Assembly: GCA_011319805.1 (NCBI GenBank)
Contig: SJRY01000248.1
Location: forward strand, 48,047 to 112,046
Reading direction: 5' to 3'
DNA: 64,000 nucleotides
DNA from: Macrocybe gigantea
Lineage: Eukaryota; Basidiomycota; Agaricomycetes; Agaricales; Callistosporiaceae
The notes beneath the pieces were generated by a model. The model ran no database searches and was not told the DNA's origin. It saw only the letters and a program-made list of their open reading frames with translations. A program made the translations under genes and the position numbers. The first letter of the stretch is position 1, and each line of letters opens with the position of its first letter. Positions 24,392 to 34,071 of the stretch are shown piece after piece.

Positions 24392-26056
24392 ATGAGTGCC
24401 CGAACGCCATTCATACCATCCGGCGGTGCCTCCAGGCCTGCATCGCGCCTTGGCCAGCCCAGAAGACCTGATATAGACCAGAATGGAATGGAGGGTTTGC
24501 AATTCCTGCCCAACGCGTCTAACGCGCTGCATTCGACTTCAGCGCTGTTTCCAGGCCTCAAACGGTCGAAATCCTCATTGCAGAACAATAACGGTGGCTC
24601 TCACGATGTTATCGAACCACGGACTAGTGACGATGGTGCGAATATGCTCAATATGAACGGGCTTATTCGGAAAAAAGGGAATCGCGACAGATCTGTGATA
24701 CTCGAAGACACCTCGCGCATCGCCCGGGACCATTCCGACGCAGCTAGGGACGAAAACGCACATGGATACAGGCGCTCTGCCTTTGGTCAGTCTCTCGATG
24801 TTTTTGCACCCTCTCCTCATGTCGCTGGGCGCCTGCCATCTTCTACTCTCGTGAATACGCTGGCAACCGATGCTATACCTGCTTCAGGCTTTAAGGCTCC
24901 GACCGTACCTCTGAACCTCTCGAGCTTAGTCAATCAGATCCCTCAAGCGTCGGAAAACGCGCATATATCCACTCCGACGGCCGCTAATGGACTTTCTTTT
25001 GCCATACGTTCTGCCCTGCCGGACAAAGGGACTGAAATTCAGCTTCCCAGTCCCCCGAGCTCAACCGGGACTCGTAGCCACGACAATTCCCTCGCAGAGG
25101 ATAGCTTCAATTCTTCTTACATGCTCAATATTTCGTCTATGAGTCGGACAGGTCCTCAACGCGTTCTCGTGAATCCGGACGGTTCTCGGAGCGAGGCGAC
25201 TGCTTCTATCTTAGGATATCGTGACTACAGTGGGGATCGAAGCCAGAAACCGCGCAAGCACTCTCGGGAGGAAGACAACACTCCACTTGAAATGCCAGCC
25301 GAGCTCCTCAAGAAACATAATAAGAAATCGAGGTCGTCTGCCAATCCGGCCTCGGGTCCTACGCCTTGCCACACGCCGGATCTTTCAACTCAGTCGGCCC
25401 AACAGGAATACGGACACAACGTAGATGTGATCGGCTCAAGCTCCCAGCTGCGGGAACAACGCTGTATTTTTCTACATTCCATTGCCAGTTCTGCAGCTTA
25501 CCCGAAATAGATCCTCACAACCGGGATCATGTCGCAGCTAATTACCCGCGCGGTCTAAGCAGACTCTTCGGACTAGATATAGACGCATATCTCGAACAAA
25601 ACATGGGGAAATACGAGAAGGCTGTGCAGAAATGGAAGAATTGTACTTTGGAAGAATGGATTGCTGGGGCCGATGGTACGAGACCTCTCAGCACTTCGCA
25701 GCTATTCGTTTCTTTTATTATCACAGAAATTGCCGCTCGCTATCGGGGCTTCTTAACATGGTGAGTTGCCTTTTCTGAAACAATCGTATGTTCCAAGTAT
25801 GATCTGACTGACGTTGACAGGTCATTGACCATATGACGTACGTGCCATAATTCAATTTTTTGGCATGCTTAATCTCCTGCCACCAATTCAAACATAAAGC
25901 GAAGAATTAAACCTGTACAGCGGCTTAGAAGAAAAGCTCGACCAGCAGCGTGCCGCTTCAGAACACCGGGATCAAGTCTTGGACGGCATCAAACAACGTT
26001 TGGTCTTGCAAAGCGAAGGTCTTCTTGGGAAAGAAGGATTCGACCACCGGAAGTGA
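24392..26056 (+). CDS. ECM11-domain-like protein
   Basis: Start at 24392 (MSARTPFIPSGG); a long disordered first exon to 25420, then introns 25421-25488, 25676-25726, 25761-25820 and 25838-25920. The exon 25821-25837 is only 17 nt. The C-terminal 130 residues (KYEKAVQKWKNCTLEEWIAGAD... LLNMVIDHM...) resemble the ECM11 C-terminal domain of basidiomycetes. In yeast Ecm11 is a SUMO-modified meiotic protein needed for synaptonemal complex assembly; a meiotic role here is inference. To keep phase, one extra base is needed in the GGGG run at 25745-25748, another single-base loss. The domain call rests on pattern memory, not a search; a different helical chromosome protein is possible. Confidence 0.62.
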
Positions 26057-27177
26057 GCCGATAAACGGTGTCTCTACATTTCGTGTCTCTGGCCTTATAT
26101 TCAGTGAACGGATTGACGAGGACATTGAGGACCCGATATTCTGTTAACTAGATGCTTATTCCTTGCCATGGTCACATCAGTGCTAACCTGTTCTCGTATG
26201 AAATCTCCTGCCTGTACTCTTACGGTTCCCCGCTTTCACCGTCGCAAAATGCAGAATTAACGTTTGCAATCATGCTTTGCGGCCTATGCTCACCCATGTT
26301 CTTGGGCGTGTTGATAATCCCGTCTTGCAGCGACGTCCTTGCCCTGCATTGCGTCTTGCAGCTCATCCTTCAACTCTGTTCCGCTGAGGGATTGATCCAA
26401 CAACCCCCTTGGAGTGCCTTCGCTTCGCTATTGTTTCCTTTTTGTGCCGTGTTAGACCAGATGTTCTTCTGAGCGTAGCCGCCAGTCACTGTCGGAACGT
26501 GTTCGCGCATGTCAAATGATGATCTTTTTCAAAGATAAAACAGGGAGCGACTAACTGTTGTCTTGAGGGGGGTGGTTCTTCGTCTCGTCATCAGAAACGC
26601 TCTCATTTATGCCGTCGTCACGAATGGCTAGATAAGGTTGTTTAACAGCAGCATGACCGAAAGCGATGATAGCCATTGACAATCGTTTACGAGGCTTCCT
26701 TCGTACCCAGACGCTGCGTATTCGTCGCTCATCACTGAATATTTGGAACGGCGAATTTGCGGACGGTTGGATTATTCGTCTTATCTGCCCTGTGACGTCA
26801 TCAAGAAAAAGGGCTCTAAAATTACGATTTCATGAAATTACATAATCTGATAAAGCATGACGAGAACGGTGTGGGAGCTTCCCCAGCGCCGGCTGTCTAA
26901 CACTTGAACATCAATATCAACTCAGCAGTGAGAATGTTGAATACGTAGATCTGATGTCTCCGACTCTGCCGGCGACGCGAACCGTGTAGCGTGTTTTTTT
27001 TTATGATTTGGGCCGTCGTCTGCATTCATCAAAAGTACAATCTTGTAAATAATCTTGAATAAGTTAAGCACGAGTTTTGTTTTATTTCTACACGACGACC
27101 ACAGGACTCTGAATAAGGCAAAGACACGGCCATCAGTCATCCGTGTTTCTGCATATCATGGGGAACAAAGAACGAGA
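26057..27177. other. Convergent intergenic region
   Basis: About 1.1 kb between the ECM11-like gene and the second DUF6534 gene. The 26152-26472 frame (106 codons, hydrophobic) has no recognised family and lies directly after the stop of the upstream gene; left unassigned. Confidence 0.45.
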
Positions 27178-28688
27178 TCAAACCTTTTTTGAGCTTCCGT
27201 CCGGCGAGTCCGGTTCGGAAAAAGAAAAGTTGCCTGAACTAAAGCCGACGCCGGAGCGCCGCGAATATGGGTAGGATGTCCCATTAGTGGTAGCGCGAAG
27301 ACTGTTGGACAGTTGGAGCACGTCGTTGACTTCGTTTTTCATGTTTTGTCGATTGTTCAGCCTGGGAAGATGGACTTTTGGAAGGGGACGATGTGATGAT
27401 TCGACAGGACGCACAATGCAAACAATGCGTCGGATATACTAACGAGACGTTTTTAAGTAAGAAGCACATGATATCGCGCATGGCGGCTTACAATTTGTCA
27501 GGAATATGTAGAGTCCCAGCCAGACATCTGCAACGGAATCTGTCAGTTGACTGCAAAGCATACACCAGCCCTAAAAGTAACTGAACTGTTCTCTTTTTAA
27601 CTGCAAACTATGATCATCGGCGTTCAGCAGTTAGTGTCTGTCATTCTGAAGACCATGGACTTACAGTCACAACGACGGCAATGGCAGTAACACTGGCATC
27701 GGTAACGCCGCGAATCAGCTAATCTAGCAAGGTGGGATACTCGTCGGACAAACCTTGTTGCCAGACCCGTCTCTGCACAACGTCAGGTATAATCACAGAG
27801 CGGGGTGAGCTTCATTGCGAACTTACGTATCGTCCAAACAACCAGTTTGTTGACAAGGCGAGCCGTCCTGATGATCAGATCAAGCCACCGTATCACATAT
27901 CAGAAGATGACGAGACGATCCGTTCCGCGACTCGCGCACCTGTCGATGCCCATGCTGCGCGTTCGCCTGAGGTGATAGCAAAGTGAAGCGGCAATGACGA
28001 CGTCGACGAAGGCGGTGGAGGCGAAAAGGGAGTAGATCAGCCATCGCCAGTCGTGCTGGTACTTGAGCTGCACGCTGAAGACGGCATGCGGTACGGTGGC
28101 GGTGAAAATCAGCCCTCCCACAAAGTCGTACGCGGACACGGCCCAGCAGACAATGGGAATGTAGAGGCTTCCGGAGAATTTATACAAGCGGTAGGCGTAT
28201 ATAGCCTGTGAGCTGATCTTGAGCTTGTCGATTCGAGGTGGAACCGGCATACTGACCTGAACTACAGAGTGAGTATACTGTCCAAAGCCGGCACCGATGC
28301 CAAAAGTCGGAGGAATGTCGATAAGTTGGGGCTCAAGGCCATAATGCGTGATCGTCATCGTGTATATGCCCCATGCTACGCAAACAACGTGAGCGGTGGC
28401 GGTGAGCCTAGCATAGCGTAGCACTATGAGCGGTCACGAAATGCGACAGTTGGTTCCGCCATCTGTACCATATCGAAGCAAGCTATAAAGGAATAACGCG
28501 AGTAAGCTCCAACCCGCCGAAGAAGACAGCAACGAAGCGCTTACCGCAATCTTCATCCATCTCGGGTCATTGTGCGAGTTGACAAAGTACCTGTACGCCT
28601 CTAGGGAGACAATGCCGTGCAGTAAAAAAGCGATGAGGACACCGATTTCGAGGACGCCGATGACATTGGGGTCGAAACCCTCAGCCAT
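27178..28688 (-). CDS. DUF6534-type membrane protein, copy B
   Basis: Start at 28688 (MAEGFDPNVIGVLEIG). Exons encode helix 1-2 (LLHGIVSLEAYRYFVNSHNDPRWMK, LLALFLYSLLRYG), helix 3-4 with GAGFGQYTHSVVQ, the YDFVGGLIFTATVPHAVF and AFVDVVIAASLCYHL helices, the DUF6534 motif RLVNKLVVWTI near 27830-27870, then DASVTAIAVVVT, WLGLYIFLTN, and a hydrophilic tail with NNRQNMKN, ending at the stop at 27178. All expected family blocks are present in order, so this copy looks intact; exact borders of the last four introns are by-eye estimates. About 40% of positions look shared with copy A in the aligned blocks. Predicted surface-facing seven-helix protein of unknown function. Confidence 0.72.
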
Positions 28689-29639
28689 AGCAAAGAAAGG
28701 TGGGATGGAGGCAACCGAGCGCTCTAATGAACTCACAGCGCGGCCTATATCCACGTTGCAATAGCCAACTCTTCTCGTCAAGAAGTTGATCTGTCAAGGC
28801 TTGGTGGCCGTCGCCATGCATGCCAAGCCGCTAAATGCGCGTGTGGGTCATCTCTTTTTTTGGTCAAAGCCCAACGTGAGCTCCGCTTTAGAAGCCGTGG
28901 GGCTCCGCGCAAACAGGACTATATTCATCATCAGCGCGCGCTGAGGGCGTTATGGAACATATGGGAAAGAAAGTCCCGTTCACGGTTTACAGACGTGAAT
29001 GAGGAAAGAAAAGTACACCGTTGATGTGAATGGTGCGTCCATAGACCATCCTAGCTCGATGGCTCTCGCGAAGTCGACTGGAAGCGTCTACTGCGCGAAC
29101 CACGGTAGGGGCCCGAATCATGAAGAACTCATCATCTTCGCAAGTTGGCCGAATGACTCTTGTGGAGATAGCAAGCGTAGAATGGGAATGTGGGATCGCA
29201 AGACCGACGGCAGGCCGAGATCAAGGAGACGTAAGGCATCAATCATATCAACGTGTCACGACGTTTCTGTGGAGAACGTTTTGGCAGCTTGCTAGCGCCA
29301 TTCCCATGATTGAAAAAGCTCACTGATTTTTCGACATTGCCGGAGGCGAGATAGTCTGCGGATAGGCAATTGAAGACCGCACGTCAAACTCTGATGGAGT
29401 GGGGAGATGGAGGTAGTAATTAAGCGTGAAGCCTGCCTCGGCATCTTCCGGACGAGCGCTCTAGTGAACTCGAAACACAGGCAAATTCGGACATGAGAAA
29501 TATGGCCCTCCGCATCCTGGCTCCATATAGCGAAACCACAATGGGTTGATGATAAGGGCTACTTGATTCAAGTCCAATCGTCATACCGTTAACGTCCGTC
29601 CTCGCTGTCATGAGTCTCATCTGCCAGGTGGCAGAGTTA
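28689..29639. other. Intergenic region left of the retrotransposon nest
   Basis: Contains the promoter side of DUF6534 copy B and unassigned sequence up to the Element 1 insertion point. No gene recognised. The last base plus the next four form the GCTAG target duplicate (29640-29644). Confidence 0.5.
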
Positions 29640-29644
29640 GCTAG

Positions 29645-29973
29645 TGTCACAACCCTAAATTCTATATATAAGTATTTTTCATCATATTCTCGTTCATTTA
29701 TTATTCTTTACCTCCTATAGAAATTCACTATGATTCGCTCATTACTCTCTACTTTACAAACTCCTCCTATAGAAATCTACTATGACTCGTTCTTTACGTT
29801 TTCTCTGAAAACTTCTCCTAAACCATTTTATGTATAAAAGCCACCTGTATTTGGGACTTGAGTGGCTGTCGAATCAACGTGTATCCTTCCCTCGAATATC
29901 TAGTTTTGCCTCGCTCGTCTCTTTGCCGTGTCCTTTGCTCTTGTTTGGGCCAAGTCACGCCTTGACCCTCACA
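29645..29973 (+). repeat. Element 1 left LTR
   Basis: TGTCAC...TCACA; 329 bp. It carries a TATA box at 29833-29840 and, 35 nt further, the sequence GTCGAATCAA (29868-29877) that is complementary to the primer site just outside the LTR. Confidence 0.95.
29833..29840 (+). promoter_or_regulatory. TATA box of Element 1 LTR promoter
   Basis: TATAAAAG inside the left LTR. The same box is in the right LTR at about 53394-53401. Transcript start is expected about 30-35 nt downstream, at the self-primer sequence. Confidence 0.75.
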
Positions 29974-29975
29974 GT

Positions 29976-29985
29976 TTGATTCGAC
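29976..29985 (+). other. Element 1 primer-binding site, self-priming type
   Basis: TTGATTCGAC begins two bases after the LTR and is the exact reverse complement of GTCGAATCAA at 29868-29877, where the transcript should start. This is the arrangement of Tf1/sushi-group elements, in which the 5' end of the RNA folds back to prime minus-strand synthesis. No TGG start matching a tRNA 3' CCA is present. Confidence 0.75.
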
Positions 29986-30034
29986 CACGAAACAACTTTT
30001 CTTGCTCACAAATCCTCGTTCCCAATTACCCAAT

Positions 30035-30985
30035 ATGTCCCTCGCTGACCAGGACATTGTCCCCGACGACTCTCAGTCCGTGCCTATGCAACAACAGCAG
30101 GCCCAGACCACCGAAGACCCCAATCAAGCCTACCTCTTCGTCTTGCAGAAACTCGCGCAAATCGGAGAACAGTCCAACCTGTACATCCGTGACCAGCGCA
30201 TAATCAACGAACAAGTCGCCGAGACCCATGAAGCCTTACTCCGCCGCATCAAAGGGGCTTCCTCTTCCGGCTCTGGCAGCACTCGCTTTCGAGAGCCGTT
30301 TACCTTTCGTGGCAAGGTGACGGAAGTTAACGACTTCCTTATGGTCATCAAAGACGCCATTCAGCTCTCTCGCAAAGGGCTTCCGCTTGACGAGGACAAA
30401 TGCCTCTTCATGGCATCCTATTTCGTGACGGCAGCCCTCGTCAATGGTACACCGCCATCAAAACCAGTTCGCCAACTCTCCTTCAAAATTTTGAGGCATT
30501 CTGCGCTGAGTTCAAACGGCACTTTGGCTCTTCAAATGTTCAGGCTGAAGCTATGCGCAAAATTGACCAACTCTGGCAAAACGGCTCAGCTGCCGCTTAT
30601 GCCGCTATGTAGAATTGCTCGTTCACATTGACTGGTCCGAAGCCACCAAGATCGACAAATTTTACGAACATCTCAAACCGGCTGTAAAGGACATGGTCGT
30701 GGTCACCAAACGCGACGACCGGCCTAAGACCTTCAAAGGCTACACGGATTTTGTTATCGAAATCGACAACCGTCTCCATGATCGCGACCTCGAACATAAA
30801 CTCGAAGACAAACTCCGCAACAGCAAGCCCAAACCTCGCTCCGAGACGGCATACACCCCTTCCAATGCCAGTTCTACTCAGCCCACCTCGTTCGAACATT
30901 CTTTACCATCTGGTGAACCAATGGAGGTCGACTCCATCAAGACAAAACCTCGCGCCCGCTCACCGCCCAAGAAAGGGAACACCGC
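30035..30985 (+). pseudogene. Element 1 gag, 5' part (interrupted by Element 2)
   Basis: Start at 30035 (MSLADQDIVPDD). The capsid-like part (FREPFTFRGKVTEVNDFLMVIKDAI ... WYTAIK ... FKRHFG) is typical of Ty3/Gypsy Gag. The frame breaks twice, near 30421-30423 (TTT run) and 30610-30612, each time by one missing base, and once more in the AAA run near 30974-30976. The sequence ends at the Element 2 target site; the zinc-knuckle part lies beyond it at 48865-49012. Gag forms the virus-like particle that packages the element's RNA. Confidence 0.85.
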
Positions 30986-32113
30986 TGATGAGCGCTCCGC
31001 GCCGCTGACCGCCGATAAGTCCTAATTTGGTAATCCCGCCCCCGCATTCGAAATCATACCACTACTCGGCCCCCTCAGCATGATACCGCAGCCCAGCCGC
31101 TGACTTCTCGTTCGAGTACTCGGGATGTCGACAACTCTGTGAGGCTTCCATTCCAGGTCCCGGACACTTCGCCAAACGCATCGCACCCATACATTCTGGA
31201 CCTTCTGCACTTCCTATACCGCCCAATCCGGTCAGGCAGTCTTATTCCTATATGCCTCCCCCGATTCCCAGATCCCGATATGACAAGACTACTACCATTT
31301 TCGATATCGCACTGCCTCATGCCTTCCCGCGTTCCCGACACTGCCTCGCCGCAGTACATTCGAAACAAGGGATTTCGAGCGCGCTACCGTTTCATCCACT
31401 CTCATTTCGAAATTCATGACTCATATTTCACTGATACATTCTACGTTCCTTAGATTATTTTCACGTTCCATTCTACGATGCGTGGCACGGTTTCGGATGT
31501 TCTTTTACCTACTGTTTCACCTTTTATGTTCAGATTTCGAACAGACTTACATCTCCCCAATGTTTCAGCCACTAAACGACCCTTTCGAAATCATACGATA
31601 CGTTCTCTCATTCGGTTTCGACTTCACCGGTTATTCCGATACTCGAAATCTTCTCATCTATAAAAACCCATGTACTTGGCATTTGTAACAACATAGAAAA
31701 AAGTTACTGTCTCAATCCTTCAGCAGTCTCGCAGTCTACGACTCGTGTGGAGTCCTTGTGTTATCCGATCTCAAAGTGTCGCACTCGCGTGGAGCCACAG
31801 TACTCAGTCTCGAAATCAGTGTCCCTGGCTTCGCGTGGAAGTCACTATCATCGAAACTCTTCCGAAATCCTCACCGAAGCCCTCGATATCATGCGGGAAT
31901 TCAGCTAAGTCTAGCCGCCTTGTTTCGAAAACCCCAAAATCTGCTCGAAACCATCCATATTCACTTCGTTCCATTCCCCCCCTTTCATGCTACAGTCCCT
32001 CGGGTTACTCTGTGACTTGAACAGCTCGTAGTTTATACAGCCTCGGATAGGGACTGATGCTTCCTTCATTCCACCTTGTTGGTTTGTAGGTTAGTGCTTC
32101 CCGATAGTTATCA
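30986..32113 (+). repeat. Element 2 left LTR
   Basis: 1,128 bp, with a TATA-like box (TATAAAAA) near 31659-31666. It differs from the right LTR at about 28 positions, about 25 of them CG versus TG or CA, and by three single-base length differences in C or G runs. Confidence 0.93.
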
Positions 32114-32115
32114 TT

Positions 32116-32135
32116 TTGGAGCCCACCGCGAGGGG
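32116..32135 (+). other. Element 2 primer-binding site (tRNA type)
   Basis: TGGAGCCCACCGCGAGG begins about 3 nt after the LTR. A TGG start matches the CCA end of a tRNA. The donor tRNA was not identified by eye. Confidence 0.6.
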
Positions 32136-32522
32136 CTAGTTCAAGATTTCAAGTAACCCCAACCAATCTTCTACCTCATCCACTGTTACCTCCCACGCCA
32201 AGGCAGCCGCTCGCAGGAGACAAACCCCAGGTCCCCGAAATCTTCGTCGATCACCTGTTCCGCGCTCCCAGCGCCCTCTCCTGAACTCCTTATCTCTCTT
32301 CCCGACTTGCTACCCTCATCTCCCGAACCCTTATCCCCAGCCTCAGTCAAACAAGAAACGGATTCCGATCTAGAACTCCTTTCAGACCTGCTTTCGACAC
32401 TAGACTCAAGTCCCATCCTTATCAATCCAACTCCATCACAGTCCCCTCCTGAAAGAACCCCTTCCCGAAATATCCAACAACTCCATGATCTCCGACAATC
32501 AGTTCGAAATCTGTTATCCAGC

Positions 32523-34071
32523 ATGTCTAACAATGAAACCAACAATCCCGCATCCGGCGCTGGTGTCAGTGACCCCGCTCCCACATGGCTAGTAACTATG
32601 CCAGCTCGTGGCCACTCCACAGCTCCACGTTTCGATCCCGCGCAGCCCGTGAGCTCTCCCGATACTTCAGAGAACTCGACCACCTCTTCAGTGATGCCAG
32701 AGTCACGGGTGACGTGCAGAAGAAGGAGTATGCCATTCGTTATCCCGATTTTGCGACCTCCGAGCTTTGGGAAAGCCTCCCGGAGTTCCAAGGTCGCCCT
32801 TATGCCGACTTCCAAGATGCCATTCAGCATCTCTACCCCGGAGCTGAAGACAAATATCACTATAACATGGGCGATTTAGACCGGCTCATTGGCAAAACCA
32901 GTCGCCTCGGCATCAGGACCCACGAGCAGCTCACGGAATATTACTGCAAAAGAGCAAGCTAGGGCCTACGAACGCACGTTCCCCACGGATTTACAAGCCA
33001 AAGTCCAAGATCGCCTCGAAGTCAAGTTCCCGGATTACGATCCCTATTTTACCCACTCACTTGTCGATATACAAGATGCCGCAGCCTACGTTTTTAAATG
33101 AGAAGAACAGCCCGGAGCTTCGTCGGTCCATTACCAGTCCATAGCCCCCGCAACCCGAAGTACTTCAGCCGCCCCCGAAGCTCCTGTAAAACAGGAGGAC
33201 CTTAACACCATCCTTGCGAGCATGACTCAAAACATCACAACCGGGATCAGCGACGTTCTCGTCAAGTTTATGCAGGCACAAGCCAATACTGGAGGCTTCC
33301 GACCCCGTGCTCCCGGAAACCATCCCAAGGGTTGTCATTTCTGTGGTAAACCCGATTGTCGGATTAGGGACTGTGAGACGGCCGAGAATTATATTCGTGA
33401 AGGCCTTATCCACCATGATTTCAATAGACGAATCACACTCCCGACACAGGCCGAAATTCCGAGAGCTATTCGAGGTGCCACTATGCAGGAACGTGTCAAC
33501 GAATATTATAGGCAGTATCCTAACGAGCGACCACACGGAATCATTACCTCCAATGCAGACACCACCAGCCAAATGCTCCTTTCCGTCGCAACTTATAATC
33601 CTACAGAGAATCCCATAGTCCCGAGCGACTCTGCCTATGCTTATGCTGTAAATCCCGCTGCTAGTACCCAGGTCAACGACCGCCTGTCTGATATCCAAGA
33701 ACATATCCGTCAGCTAAATCTCGAAGCCCAAGTCCTTGCCAACCGCCGCACCATTATGGATCATGTCGAAATCACCCGCAGAGGTCCACCTCGTGCAAAC
33801 CGCCGAGTCAATCCTGAAACTCCTGTAATTGCTTCTTCACCTCGAAATCCAGAACCATCCCCAGGTCAGCCGCTGAATCCCGAGGCCAGTACTTCGGCAT
33901 CAAAAGGTAAAGAAAAGGAAGTATCCCCAGCTCCTTCGTTGCAGACTCTTCCCGAGAATACCCAGGCTGAAACCATCCGTCACGAGGGACCCATCCATCC
34001 CTTCCACATGTTCCTGAAGTTCGTTACGCTCCTCCCACCACTCGAAACTTTGCAGCTCCCGCCCCAGTAGC
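32523..34071 (+). pseudogene. Element 2 gag
   Basis: Start at 32523 (MSNNETNNPASG). The conserved core MPARGHSTAPRFDP, YADFQDAIQHLYPGAEDKY and RLIGKTSRLGIRT matches Gag of a widespread mushroom Ty3/Gypsy clade. Breaks: one missing base at the CCC of 32646-32648; an apparent short deletion near 32960 after EYYCK; an in-frame TGA at 33099-33101 (TGG or CGA origin); one missing base near 34011. The knuckle near 33341-33382 reads C-X2-C-X4-C-X4-C, with Cys in place of the usual His. A Ser/Pro-rich frame upstream of the start (from 32307) may be a leader or an alternative N-terminus. Confidence 0.8.
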
